Shown here one piece after another: positions 1 to 8,874 of a stretch of DNA of 64,000 bases. The stretch spans positions 1 to 64,000 of the forward strand of contig CAZONX010000002.1 of the NCBI GenBank assembly GCA_964581295.1, given 5' to 3'. The position numbers and the translations under genes are program-made. The DNA comes from JAHEEL01 sp964581295. GTDB lineage: Bacteria; Actinomycetota; Acidimicrobiia; Spongiisociales; UBA5794. Under the pieces are notes generated by a model. The model made no database searches. It saw nothing but the letters and a program-made list of their open reading frames with translations, and was not told where the DNA came from. Each line of letters begins with the position of its first letter. Positions within the stretch are counted from its first letter, which is position 1.

Positions 1-98
1 TTGATGCGTTCAGTGAGCAGCGCTACCTGGACCTCCGGCGAACCGGTGTCCGTAGCGTGCGAGCCAAATTCATCGACGACGGTTTGAGTGTCGTTCAC
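1..98 (-). CDS. rpsO: 30S ribosomal protein S15, 5' part only
   Basis: Reading the minus strand from a GTG at 98 gives a protein start containing TGSPEVQVALLTERI, the hallmark N-terminal segment of ribosomal protein S15, which binds 16S rRNA early in 30S assembly. The rest of the gene lies left of the window. A Shine-Dalgarno sequence (AAGGAAAG, plus-strand 106-113) sits 7 bases before the GTG. Its place downstream of ribF matches the common actinobacterial order truB-ribF-rpsO-pnp, although here a hydrolase gene lies between ribF and rpsO. A plus-strand open frame at 3-170 is only its shadow. Confidence 0.93.
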   Translation of the reverse strand, partial: MNDTQTVVDEFGSHATDTGSPEVQVALLTERI

Positions 99-195
99 GA
101 GGGTACTTTCCTTCGCGACAGAGTACGCGGGCGATTGCCCAACCGGGATCATAGCGAGTCCCGGCGCTAACCATCCAATCCTCTTCCGTTCTTCG

Positions 196-1257
196 TCAGC
201 GCTGTCCTCCGCCCGATATCCGGGACGGTTCGGGTGACGGCCACGAACACGTGCCAGCGCTCCTGGCCTCGGCGGCGATGCAGTCAGCCACCGTGTCGCT
301 GTGAAGCACCGAATTGTGGGCCTCCCCCATCCGCTGCCACATCCCGACGACATCCGGGAAGCGGCTCTGCATGCTCCCGCCCCGATCGTCGAGGTCGTAG
401 ACGCGCACTCGTTCGGGGCGATCCCGGAAGTTCGTGAAGCCGGCATCGGGGTTGCGCACGATCACCACCTCGACTCCGGATCGCTCACCGAGGCGGTCGC
501 GAACGTCATGACACCCCGTCCAGCCGCACCGCACCGGAGAGAAAAGGCCGTCGTCGGCGGTCTCGCCATGCACCCAACCCAGGCTCTGGAGAAGACCGAG
601 CGGCCCGGACGAGATGGGGGGATCGAGGATCGTCGCCCCGATCACCGCGTCGACGCCAAGCGCCGGCACCGCATCCCATCGGCTCACGACCTCGGTAATC
701 ACCGCACCGCCCTTGCTATGGCCTACGAGGTAGATCGGGCGGCCGTCTGATCCGAGAGCGGCGAGGTACGCCCCGAGCGCGTCTGCGGCGTCGTCAGTGG
801 TTGCGCGGCGCGATGCCTCGATCATGTCGGCGGTGGGCCACGCCCACCGGTAATCGAAGACGCGCACGTCTTTCGGGTCGATCCCCATCCTCGCGGCGAG
901 GTCGTCGAAACCCCGAGGATCCCCGCCATGCCCCGGCACGTAGACAAAGACGGGACCGTAGGCCGCCGACCCTTCGCCTGCACGCCTGCGCCGGGCCAGC
1001 AACGACCCCGCCACGATGACCCCGCCGATGCCGAGACCGCCGGCCGGAGGATGCGGAACGCGAATCGGACTGCGCTGGCGGATCGGTTTCCCGGTCGGCG
1101 CCAGGCCGAGGCCTCGGGCCGGGCCGACCGGCTCGGCGATCCCGACAGATGGCGGCGATCCCGACAGATGAGCACTCGGCGGTGCTGCGGGACCGACGAG
1201 GAATGTGGCGCAGGCAATCGTGACTGCAAGGAGCGCTCCCGACACGGTCGGATCCAA
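196..1257 (-). CDS. Membrane-associated alpha/beta hydrolase
   Basis: This 353-residue protein has a lipase-type nucleophile elbow GHSKGG (about residue 180) and an upstream VFVYVPGHGGDP stretch that fits the first strand and oxyanion loop of an alpha/beta hydrolase. The N-terminus is hydrophobic and signal-like, and a second hydrophobic segment near residues 75-88 ends in RRRR, so it is probably membrane anchored. The frame starts with TTG at 1257; a GTG at 1245 is an alternative, and neither has a convincing ribosome binding site. It sits between ribF and rpsO, where most relatives have no gene. The substrate cannot be told from sequence; an esterase or lipase role is inference. Confidence 0.75.
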   Translation of the reverse strand: MDPTVSGALLAVTIACATFLVGPAAPPSAHLSGSPPSVGIAEPVGPARGLGLAPTGKPIRQRSPIRVPHPPAGGLGIGGVIVAGSLLARRRRAGEGSAAYGPVFVYVPGHGGDPRGFDDLAARMGIDPKDVRVFDYRWAWPTADMIEASRRATTDDAADALGAYLAALGSDGRPIYLVGHSKGGAVITEVVSRWDAVPALGVDAVIGATILDPPISSGPLGLLQSLGWVHGETADDGLFSPVRCGWTGCHDVRDRLGERSGVEVVIVRNPDAGFTNFRDRPERVRVYDLDDRGGSMQSRFPDVVGMWQRMGEAHNSVLHSDTVADCIAAEARSAGTCSWPSPEPSRISGGGQR

Positions 1258-1308
1258 TCCCGGGGAGCGCGGAGAATGCGATCACCATGCAACGACCGCG
1301 ACGCGCGA

Positions 1309-2241
1309 TCAAGACGTTCGTTCGTCCAAGACGGTCGTCGCGGTCGCGATGTCGGCGCGAATCTGGACGAGAAGATCTTCGATCGAGGAGAATCGAAGCT
1401 CGTCGCGGATCCTCTCGACGAACTGGATCCTGATCTGTTTGCCGTAGAGATTCCGATCGAGGTCGAGCACGTGGACCTCGAGCACCTGCTGCGTGCCGTC
1501 GAACGTGGGACGAGTGCCGAGGTTGGCGACGGCGGGACGCAGCTCACCGTCGATGACCGCCATCACGACGTAGACGCCCGGTTTCGGAACGGTCAGCACC
1601 GCGGGGAACGAGATGTTCGCCGTTGGGACACCGAGTTGGCGACCGCGTCCGTCGCCGGGGACAACGATCCCTTCCAACTCGTAGGGCCGACCCAGCATCG
1701 TTGCGGCTTCGATGACGTCTCCGCGTTCGAGCTGTTCACGGATTGTGGTCGAGCGGATCTCACTCTCGCCGTGCGACTCGATCGCAACAACGTCGACGGC
1801 GAATCTGCGGTGAGTACCCAGTTCTTCCAGCGTGTCCGTGTTCCCGGCAGCACCGCGACCGAAGCGGAATCCCTCTCCGACGGCAACAAACCGAGCGTCG
1901 AGGCCGTCAACCAGATACCGGTCAACGAACACGTCCGGCGCCATGTCGCGCATCCGTTCATCGAAGTCGAGAACGGCGACACGTTGGATGCCCGCATCTG
2001 CGAAGAGCTCGAAACGACGTCCGAGGGTGCTCAGGCGGGTCGGATCCCGGTCGGGTGCGAGGATGGCGGCCGGATGGGTCCCGAATGTCATGGCGGTGCG
2101 TGCGAGCTGTTGGTCACAGCCGTCGAGCGCTTCGAGGACACACCGATGGCCGAGGTGCACACCGTCGAACACGCCGATGGCGACGGCAGCGCCGTGCGGC
2201 GGCGGCTCCCACCCGGATGGATCGCCTTGGTAGATGATCAT
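1309..2241 (-). CDS. ribF: Bifunctional riboflavin kinase / FAD synthetase
   Basis: The 310-residue protein carries the FAD synthetase nucleotidyl-transferase signature GVFDGVHLGH at residues 23-32 and a C-terminal riboflavin kinase domain with VPTANISF and the later ANLGTRPTF segment. RibF phosphorylates riboflavin to FMN and adenylates it to FAD in the cytoplasm. Length and domain order are normal for the family. Its start overlaps the truB stop by 4 bases (ATGA type), so the two are likely translationally coupled within the nusA-infB-rbfA-truB operon. Confidence 0.96.
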   Translation of the reverse strand: MIIYQGDPSGWEPPPHGAAVAIGVFDGVHLGHRCVLEALDGCDQQLARTAMTFGTHPAAILAPDRDPTRLSTLGRRFELFADAGIQRVAVLDFDERMRDMAPDVFVDRYLVDGLDARFVAVGEGFRFGRGAAGNTDTLEELGTHRRFAVDVVAIESHGESEIRSTTIREQLERGDVIEAATMLGRPYELEGIVVPGDGRGRQLGVPTANISFPAVLTVPKPGVYVVMAVIDGELRPAVANLGTRPTFDGTQQVLEVHVLDLDRNLYGKQIRIQFVERIRDELRFSSIEDLLVQIRADIATATTVLDERTS

Positions 2242-3146
2242 GCGGTGACCACCTCGGGCCTCGCCACCGTGCCGTCGACGCGATAGACACCGACCATCGT
2301 GCCATCTGCAACGACCCGCACGAGATCTGCGTCCATGAGGTCCCCGTCGCCACGGAGCGCTCCAACGGGTATGGCCGCACCGTTGCGCGCGCGAGCCTCG
2401 ACCTCCCGCTCGATCGTCCGAGACGGTATCTCGGACAGCACGTCGCCGGGATCGGCGACCATCGATGCGATCGTATCGTCACGCACCGCGACCTCGACCG
2501 CGTCGATGCGCGGCGCATCTTCGACCACGATCGTGCCGTTACGCACGCGCCGCAGCGCGGTGAGATGAGCGCGCCCACCAAGCGCCCGCGCCATGTCGTC
2601 GCCAAGCGTTCGCACGTAGGTGCCGGTACTGCAGACGACGTCGAACGTCACTTCGGGATAGTCCGACGGAGCGAAGTCGACGATGTCGAGCGAGTAGATC
2701 TGGACGGGACGGGCCTCGCGCTCGACGACCTCGCCCGCCCGGGCAAGCTCATAGAGCCGCTTGCCCGCAACCTTGCGGGCCGAGACCATCGGGGGAATCT
2801 GCATGATCGAGCCGCGGAACCGATCGAGAACGCCTTCGAGCTGCTTCTCAGACACCGGGAGGGGATTCCGATCGAGGATGGCGCCGTCCGCGTCGAGCGA
2901 GTCCGTGGCGACGCCGAACTGCGCTGTTGCACGGTATTCCTTTGGAAAGCCCTGGACGTAGCGAAGCAGGCGTGTGCTGCGGCCGAGTCCGAGGACGAGC
3001 AAGCCGGTCGCCATCGGATCGAGCGTCCCGGCGTGCCCCACCTTGCCACCGATGAGGCCCCGCACCTTCGCTACGACGTCGTGGCTCGTCCACCCCTGGT
3101 CCTTGTCGACGAGCAGGAACCCGTCGCCGATCCCCTGCTTCTTCAC
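2238..3146 (-). CDS. truB: tRNA pseudouridine(55) synthase TruB
   Basis: The 302-residue protein contains the TruB catalytic motif GHAGTLDPMATG with the nucleophilic aspartate at residue 43, followed by the conserved KEY segment. TruB isomerises U55 to pseudouridine in the T-loop of most tRNAs. The C-terminal part fits the usual PUA-like tail. The gene overlaps nrnA upstream and ribF downstream by 4 bases each, in the usual operon order. Confidence 0.97.
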   Translation of the reverse strand: MKKQGIGDGFLLVDKDQGWTSHDVVAKVRGLIGGKVGHAGTLDPMATGLLVLGLGRSTRLLRYVQGFPKEYRATAQFGVATDSLDADGAILDRNPLPVSEKQLEGVLDRFRGSIMQIPPMVSARKVAGKRLYELARAGEVVEREARPVQIYSLDIVDFAPSDYPEVTFDVVCSTGTYVRTLGDDMARALGGRAHLTALRRVRNGTIVVEDAPRIDAVEVAVRDDTIASMVADPGDVLSEIPSRTIEREVEARARNGAAIPVGALRGDGDLMDADLVRVVADGTMVGVYRVDGTVARPEVVTA

Positions 3147-4108
3147 GTCATCAATCCGACGATCCGCTCGATCGTGGCGTCGACGCCGAGCTTCGACGTG
3201 AATCCGGAGGCGTTGCGATGGCCACCACCGCCGAACGACTGAGCGATAGCCGCGACGTCGACGACGCCGCGAGATCGAAGGCTGCCCTTGAGCACGCCAG
3301 GTTGGATCTCCTTCAGCAGACAGGCGACGCCGGCCTCCCTCGGGAGCCGGACGAGGTCGATCAACTGCTCGGCCGCGTCCCAGCTAACTCCGGCCTCACG
3401 GATATCGGACTGTCGAAGCACCGCCCAGACGAGGCCGGCATCGTCGTCGAGCTGCGCCGAGCCGAGGACACTCGCCACGATTGCGAAATAGCCGAATGGC
3501 GTCTCCTCGTAGAGCGCCTGCCCGATCGGCGCCGGCTCCACGCCCGCTGCAAGCAGTTCGGCCGCCATCCGATGGACGGCCGGGCTGGTCGATGAATACT
3601 GGAAGCGGCCCGTGTCGGTCACGAGGCCGACGTAGAGCGCTTCGGCGACCGGACGCGTGATCTCCCATCCGAGTCGCTGTAGGAACTCAAACACGAGTTG
3701 CGTCGTAGCTGCCGCGCTCGGGTCGACGATCCGCACGTCGCCGATGGTCCCCGGCGTAACGTGATGGTCGATCACCAACATGCGGTCAGCCGATGCGACC
3801 GCAGGCCCGACGGTGCCGACGCGGTCAAGGACGCCGGTATCGCAGACGATCGACAGATCGAGATCGGACGGGAACTCCGACGGTGGAACGAGAACGCTCT
3901 GATCGAGGAAACGAAATTCCTCGCCGACGACGAATGGCTCGCTGAACGAGGCCACGGCGTCCTTGCCTGCGGCGCGGGCAGCCAGCACGATGGCGATCAT
4001 GGAACCCAGCGCGTCGCCGTCGGGGCGAACGTGTCCAACGACACCGATCCGCTCCGCCTGTGAAATCGCCTCGATCGCTTCGTCCCAGGCCTGCTCAGTC
4101 GGCGCCAT
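3143..4108 (-). CDS. nrnA: DHH-family oligoribonuclease / pAp phosphatase NrnA
   Basis: The protein has the DHH phosphoesterase motifs: GHVRPDGDALGS near the N-terminus (His26, Asp30, Asp32), the central IDHH motif, and the DHHA1-domain GGGGHRNASGF near the C-terminus. Family members degrade nanoRNAs and dephosphorylate 3'-phosphoadenosine 5'-phosphate using manganese. I chose the ATG at 4108 because GAGGA lies 6 bases upstream and it gives 321 residues. An ATG at 4129 would add seven residues and lengthen the overlap with rbfA from 14 to 35 bases. Confidence 0.93.
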   Translation of the reverse strand: MAPTEQAWDEAIEAISQAERIGVVGHVRPDGDALGSMIAIVLAARAAGKDAVASFSEPFVVGEEFRFLDQSVLVPPSEFPSDLDLSIVCDTGVLDRVGTVGPAVASADRMLVIDHHVTPGTIGDVRIVDPSAAATTQLVFEFLQRLGWEITRPVAEALYVGLVTDTGRFQYSSTSPAVHRMAAELLAAGVEPAPIGQALYEETPFGYFAIVASVLGSAQLDDDAGLVWAVLRQSDIREAGVSWDAAEQLIDLVRLPREAGVACLLKEIQPGVLKGSLRSRGVVDVAAIAQSFGGGGHRNASGFTSKLGVDATIERIVGLMT

Positions 4109-4466
4109 CGTTGTCCTCAGGTTCTTCAAGGTCGTGAAGCAGTCGGTCGATCTTGAGCCCTTCGCCGATCGATTGGTCGAGTCGGAAGGTCAGCTTCGGT
4201 GTGTACTTCATACGGATCTGCCGCCCGGTGATCGACTGAATGCGCGGGGTGGCCCGTTCGAGCGCTGCTGCGCTCTCGGCAACATCTTCGTCGGTCCCGA
4301 GCACGGAGTAGTAGACGAATGCGATCCTGAGATCGGGTGATGTGTCGACTCCGGTGATGGTGATGAACCCCAGCCCGGGATCTTTCAACCCGCTCACGGC
4401 CTCGGCAATCACTTCGCGGAGCAGTTCGTTGACCTTGCGCATTCGTGGACTATCCGGACGGCTCAT
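4095..4466 (-). CDS. rbfA: Ribosome-binding factor A
   Basis: The 123-residue protein shows the RbfA KH-like fold signatures: RKVNELLREVIAE at the N-terminus, DPGLGFITITGV in the middle and RMKYTPKLTFRLDQSI near the end. RbfA binds the 16S rRNA 5' region during late maturation of the 30S subunit. It overlaps ylxP by 4 bases and nrnA by 14 bases, so it lies inside the translation operon. Confidence 0.96.
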   Translation of the reverse strand: MSRPDSPRMRKVNELLREVIAEAVSGLKDPGLGFITITGVDTSPDLRIAFVYYSVLGTDEDVAESAAALERATPRIQSITGRQIRMKYTPKLTFRLDQSIGEGLKIDRLLHDLEEPEDNDGAD

Positions 4467-4759
4467 GCTTCCACCTCTGGGAGATAGGTCCGGCCGGTGC
4501 CGAGCACTTCGACGTCCGGACGACGTTCGAGGTCGCGGATGATTGATGCCAGCATGCGGTCGACCTGGCCACGCGCTCCCGACACCGCAGCAATGCCGAG
4601 GTCGGAACGTTGCCAGAGATCCTGGTGATCCACCTCAGCAACCGCGACCGGATGGGTGCTTCCGATATCAGCGATGATCCTCTTCACCACGCGCCGCTTC
4701 TCCTTGAGTGACCGCATCCCGCGGATCCGCAGTTCAACGTGAAGGGCCCCGACAAACAC
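4463..4759 (-). CDS. ylxP: DUF503 (YlxP) family protein
   Basis: This 98-residue protein matches the YlxP/DUF503 family, with SLKEKRRVVKRII near the N-terminus and the AVAEVDHQDLWQRSDLGIAA segment in the middle. The family lies next to infB and rbfA in many bacteria and is suspected to help ribosome maturation, but its role is not settled. The GTG start has a strong GGAGG six bases upstream. The gene follows infB after 30 bases and overlaps rbfA. Confidence 0.92.
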   Translation of the reverse strand: MFVGALHVELRIRGMRSLKEKRRVVKRIIADIGSTHPVAVAEVDHQDLWQRSDLGIAAVSGARGQVDRMLASIIRDLERRPDVEVLGTGRTYLPEVEA

Positions 4760-4789
4760 CGCGCGCCTCCTCTGCGGACGGTCGCCGGA

Positions 4790-6874
4790 TCAGGTCCTGG
4801 CGATTTCGTTGACCTCGTAAGACTCGATCGTGTCGCCTTCCTTGATGTCGGAGAATTTGGCAAGGCCGATACCGCACTCATACCCGGTCTGGACCTGCTG
4901 CTCGTCCTCCTTGAACCTCCGCAGCGAGGCAATCCTGCCGTCGTAGACGACCACGCCGTCACGCACGAGCCGGGCCCGGGCGTTGCGGTTGATCGCTCCT
5001 TCGGTGACGTAGCAACCGGCGATCAAGCCGTAGCGTGGTGAACGGAACGTGGCTCGGACGTCCGCCACACCGAGGAACGACTCGACCTCATCGGGAGCGA
5101 GCTCGCCGACCAGCATCGATTCAATGTCATCAAGCAGTTCGTAGATGATCGAGAACGTTCGGATATCGATCCCGGCTTCCTTCGCCGCGGCGCGAGCCGA
5201 GGCGTCCGGCCGGGCGTTGAACCCATAAATCAGCGCTTCGGATGCTTCCGCGAGCATCACATTGTTCGAAGTGATGCCGCCGACGGCACCGTGAACCACC
5301 GACACCGCAGCGTCATCTCGAGAGATCTTCGCAACCGCGTCGCGGATCGCCTCGAGCGAACCATGGGCATCAGCCTTGACGATGATGCGAAGCTCGGCGT
5401 GATCGGAGGTGCGCAGCGTCTCAAGCAATTGTGTGAGTCGCTCGGTTGCAGTGGGAACCGTCAGCTCCGCTCCCCGCTTGCGGGTCGTCTCTTCCTCGGC
5501 CATCTTGCGAGCGATTCGCTCGTTCTTCACGACCTGGAACATGTCTCCGGCAAGGGGCACTTCGCCCCAACCCGAGACGAGGACCGGGGCGCTTGGTCCG
5601 GCGCTCTTCAGCTGCGTGCCGCGCTCGTCGAACATGGCACGGACACGGCCGGTTACGGTTCCGCACGCGATCGCGTCGCCTCGTTTCAACGTGCCGCGTT
5701 GCACGATGAGAGTGGCGACCGGCCCACGGCCGATCTCGAGCTGGCCCTCGACCACCGTGCCGACGGCCGGAGCGCTGGGATTCGCAGTGAGTTCCTCGAC
5801 TTCGGCGAGTAGGGCGACGATTTCGAGGAGGTCGTCCACTCCATCGCCCTTGAGCGCCGACACTTCAACTGCTGGAACATCGCCGCCGAGGTCCTCTACG
5901 ACGATCCCGTGTTGGGTGAGCGCGGCACGCACCGCGTAGGGATCCGCGGTTTCAAGGTCCATCTTGTTGATCGCCACGACGATCGGGACATCCGCCGCCT
6001 TGGCGTGGTCGATGGCCTCGACGGTCTGCGGCATCACGCCGTCGTTCGCTGCGACCACGAGAATCACGAGGTCGGTGACGTTTGCCCCGCGTGCTCGGAG
6101 CGCGGTGAACGCTTCGTGGCCCGGAGTATCGATGAAGGTGATCAGCTTCCCGCGACTCGTGACCTGATAGGCCCCGATGTGTTGGGTGATGCCTCCGGCT
6201 TCGCCCGCGACCACGTCGGTGGTCCGGATCGTATCGAGCAACTGTGTCTTGCCGTGATCAACATGGCCCATCACAGTGACAACGGCGGGGCGAGGCTTCA
6301 GGCTCGCCGGGTCGTCCTCGTATTCGATGATGTGGTGTGTGGGACCGACGTCTTCGACGACCTCTTCATCGCTCTCCGCAACGAGGAGGTCGTAACCAAA
6401 CTTGCGGCCGAGAGGCTCGATCGCGTCCACCGGAATCGTCCCGTCGGCAGGCACCATCTCGCCCATTTCCATCAAGGCTTGAACGATTTCGACAGTCCTG
6501 GTCTGGATCATGCGGGCGAGTTCGTGCGTGGTCAGCCCGGACTCGACGAGCAGAACATGCTCGTCTCCAGCGCCCGTCTCCGGCTCCTCTTCGGCTTCTT
6601 CGACTTCCGGCTCGGATTCGACCGCGGTTTCGCTCTCAGGTTCGGCGACCGGCTCGGGTTGCGAGGCCGGCTCCGCTTCGACCGCGGCGGCTGTCGGCGT
6701 CTCGGGCTTGACGCTCGAGTCGTCATATGACAAACGAACGAGCGCGACGGCGTCCTCGTCGAGACCCGATGAGGGCGTCTTCACGTCGATCCCGAGTTCT
6801 TGGGCGCGCGCGAGCACGACCTTGGACTCGAGATCGAGATCTCGAGCGAGTTCGTAGACTCGTTGCTTCGCCAC
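4790..6874 (-). CDS. infB: Translation initiation factor IF-2
   Basis: The 694-residue protein has an N-terminal helical IF2_N segment (MAKQRVYELARDLDLES), an acidic Glu/Pro/Ala-rich linker (about 60-105), a second IF2_N region, then the G domain with the P-loop VMGHVDHGKT (201-210), DTPGHEAF and NKMD, followed by the C-terminal initiator-tRNA binding domains. IF-2 places fMet-tRNA on the 30S subunit. The linker is much shorter than in Streptomyces or mycobacteria, whose IF-2 exceeds 900 residues. It starts with GTG directly after the nusA stop, with no ylxR gene between. Confidence 0.97.
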   Translation of the reverse strand: MAKQRVYELARDLDLESKVVLARAQELGIDVKTPSSGLDEDAVALVRLSYDDSSVKPETPTAAAVEAEPASQPEPVAEPESETAVESEPEVEEAEEEPETGAGDEHVLLVESGLTTHELARMIQTRTVEIVQALMEMGEMVPADGTIPVDAIEPLGRKFGYDLLVAESDEEVVEDVGPTHHIIEYEDDPASLKPRPAVVTVMGHVDHGKTQLLDTIRTTDVVAGEAGGITQHIGAYQVTSRGKLITFIDTPGHEAFTALRARGANVTDLVILVVAANDGVMPQTVEAIDHAKAADVPIVVAINKMDLETADPYAVRAALTQHGIVVEDLGGDVPAVEVSALKGDGVDDLLEIVALLAEVEELTANPSAPAVGTVVEGQLEIGRGPVATLIVQRGTLKRGDAIACGTVTGRVRAMFDERGTQLKSAGPSAPVLVSGWGEVPLAGDMFQVVKNERIARKMAEEETTRKRGAELTVPTATERLTQLLETLRTSDHAELRIIVKADAHGSLEAIRDAVAKISRDDAAVSVVHGAVGGITSNNVMLAEASEALIYGFNARPDASARAAAKEAGIDIRTFSIIYELLDDIESMLVGELAPDEVESFLGVADVRATFRSPRYGLIAGCYVTEGAINRNARARLVRDGVVVYDGRIASLRRFKEDEQQVQTGYECGIGLAKFSDIKEGDTIESYEVNEIART

Positions 6875-8120
6875 TCAGTTCTCCTCGTTTTCTGCTTCTG
6901 TGTCGGATGAATCCTCGCCGGCCTCTTCGGCGGCAGCCTCTTCAGCGACGATCTCCTCGACCTCTTCGACCACGGCCTCCTCGGCAANNNNNNNNNNNNN
7001 NNNNNNNNNNNNNNNNNNNNNNNNNNNNNNNNNNNNNNNNNNNNNNNNNNNNNNNNNNNNNNNNNNNNNNNNNNNNNNNNNNNNNNNCTTCGACCACGGC
7101 GGCGTCGACGACCGCTTCCACCGGAGCGTCCTCTTCCTCCTCAATGTCGAGTCCGAGATCCTGGCTCTCAGATCGAATGTCGATCCGGTAGCCGGAGAGC
7201 CGGGCTGCGAGACGGGCGTTCTGCCCTTCCTTGCCGATCGCGAGCGACAGCTGGTGATCGGGGACCACGACTTCGGCCGTCCGCTCGTCTTCGTCGAGGC
7301 GCACTTCCTTGACTCGCGCCGGGCTCAGAGCCTCAGCGATGAAGCCCTCGGTGTCGTCGCGCCATTCGACGATGTCGACCTTCTCGCCCCGCAACTCGTT
7401 GACGACCTGCCGGACGCGAGATCCGCGGGCCCCGACGCACGCACCCACCGGGTCGACGTTGGGGTCGTTTGACGCCACAGCAATCTTTGTGCGGTGCCCC
7501 GGCTCACGTGCGATGGCTCGGATCTCGACGTCGCCGTCGACGAGCTCCGGGACTTCAAGCTCGAAGAGCGAGCGGATGAACTCTGGATGGCTTCGCGATA
7601 CGACGATCTGCGGGCCCTTGCCCTCACCCCGCACTTCCAGGATGTATCCCTTGACGCGGTTGCCGCGCTCGAGGCGCTCGTAGGGGATGCGCTCGGAGGA
7701 CGGCATGATCGCCTCGGCGTCTCCCAAGTCGAGGATCGCATAGCGATGGTCAGACTGCTGCACGATGCCGGTGATCAGGTCGCCCTCGCGCCCTTCGTAG
7801 AGATCGAAGACTTGCTCACGTTTCGCGTCACGGAGGCGCTGTCGGATGACCTGCTTCGCAGTCTGGGCTGCGATGCGCCCAAAGTCGTCTGGCGTGTCCT
7901 GCCACTCGTTGGTGACATTGCCGTCCTCGTCGAGTTCCTGACCGTAGACGAGGATTTCGCCGGTGTCGGCATCAATTGTGACGCGCGCCTCTTCTGCGGC
8001 CCCGGGCGTGCGCTTGTAGGCGGAAACCAATGCGTTCGCCAGCGCGTCAAGAATGGTGTCGGCCGGAACACCCTTCTCGCGCTCGAGCAGCTCCAACGCG
8101 TCCAACAGGTTGTAGTCCAT
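6875..8120 (-). CDS. nusA: Transcription termination/antitermination protein NusA, interrupted by an assembly gap
   Basis: Before the gap the protein has the NusA N-terminal RNA-polymerase-binding domain (1 to about 100), an S1 domain (about 110-190) and two KH domains ending with SLAIGKEGQNARLAARLSGY. After the N run (6988-7087), the frame that continues to the TGA at 6875-6877 encodes a Glu/Ala-rich acidic tail that abuts infB. I treat both parts as one gene broken in the sequence of its repetitive acidic tail. The true tail length is unknown, because 100 Ns is a placeholder that shifts the apparent frame. NusA modulates pausing and termination. Confidence 0.92.
6988..7087. other. Assembly gap (100 N) inside the nusA acidic tail
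   Basis: A run of exactly 100 Ns, a conventional placeholder for a gap of unknown size. The 13-base string CTTCGACCACGGC lies on both sides, within Glu/Ala/Val codons, so a low-complexity repeat probably broke the assembly. Confidence 0.98.
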
Positions 8121-8132
8121 CGCTGCCTCTTC

Positions 8133-8612
8133 CTACGACTTCTTGCCGGGCTTCTCGCCCTTTTCCCAAACAAACACGGTGCGTGCCGACGAGATGTCAT
8201 CCATCTCGATCCGCCGCTCGTCTCCGTCGACCAACACGACGATTGCGTCGGCGTCGGCCGAGACGAGGACGCCGCGGTGGTGCTTGTCGTCCGCGATCTT
8301 CGCGAACGTCTTGATGTGCACATCGCTGCTGAGCGCCTTGGTGAAGTGCTCCGGTCTACGCAGCTTTCGCTCCAGCCCGGGTGATGTCACTTCGAGCGTG
8401 TACGCTCCCAAAAACGGGTCGTCCGCTTCGATCAGGCGAGCGATACCGCGCGACAGATCGGCAATTCGATCGACGCCAATCGGCTCGCCCGCATCTACCA
8501 CGACACGCAGCAGCTTGCCGCCGCCCAGGACCTCGACATCGTCGAGTTCAATGCCCTCGGCAGCGACGTACGGGTCCACAAGACCCCAGATTTGCTCTGC
8601 GACATCGGCCAC
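8133..8612 (-). CDS. rimP: Ribosome maturation factor RimP
   Basis: The 159-residue protein fits RimP in length, position upstream of nusA, and motifs: GIELDDVEVLGGGKLLRVVVD near the N-terminus and YTLEVTSPGLERKLRRPEHF in the middle. RimP is needed for 30S subunit maturation. The start is GTG at 8612 with GAGGAG at plus-strand 8621-8626. It is the first gene of the rimP-nusA-infB run; the region upstream holds a hairpin-rich repeat and an assembly gap. Confidence 0.95.
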   Translation of the reverse strand: MADVAEQIWGLVDPYVAAEGIELDDVEVLGGGKLLRVVVDAGEPIGVDRIADLSRGIARLIEADDPFLGAYTLEVTSPGLERKLRRPEHFTKALSSDVHIKTFAKIADDKHHRGVLVSADADAIVVLVDGDERRIEMDDISSARTVFVWEKGEKPGKKS

Positions 8613-8632
8613 GCCCGGTGCTCCTCAATGCA

Positions 8633-8842
8633 TACATCACACAACGAGGCGGGCCAGGCCCACCTCACACGAACATCTCGTTGCACANNNNNNNNNNNNN
8701 NNNNNNNNNNNNNNNNNNNNNNNNNNNNNNNNNNNNNNNNNNNNNNNNNNNNNNNNNNNNNNNNNNNNNNNNNNNNNNNNNNNNNNNTACATCACACAAC
8801 GAGGCGGGCCAGGCCCACCTCACACGAACATCTCGTTGCACA
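8633..8842. repeat. 55-base direct repeat flanking an assembly gap
   Basis: Positions 8633-8687 and 8788-8842 are the same 55 bases, beginning TACATCACACAACGAGGCGG. They directly border the 100-N run at both ends. An exact overlap at two contig ends is what a k=55 assembly leaves behind, so the locus may hold a single copy; a true tandem repeat is the alternative. The unit contains arms CAACGAG/CTCGTTG around GGGCCAGGCCC, so it could fold as a hairpin in the rimP leader or proS trailer. Confidence 0.9.
8688..8787. other. Assembly gap (100 N) between proS and rimP
   Basis: A run of exactly 100 Ns bordered on each side by the same 55-base sequence. The size is a placeholder and the real gap may be absent. 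Confidence 0.98.
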
Positions 8843-8874
8843 GCCGAGTATAGGCAAAGCCCGCGGGTGTCGTT

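Noticed and set aside
3..170. Plus-strand open frame reading DAFSEQRYLDLRRTGVRSVR and onward
   Set aside because: The minus strand at the same place encodes the clear N-terminus of ribosomal protein S15 with a ribosome binding site.
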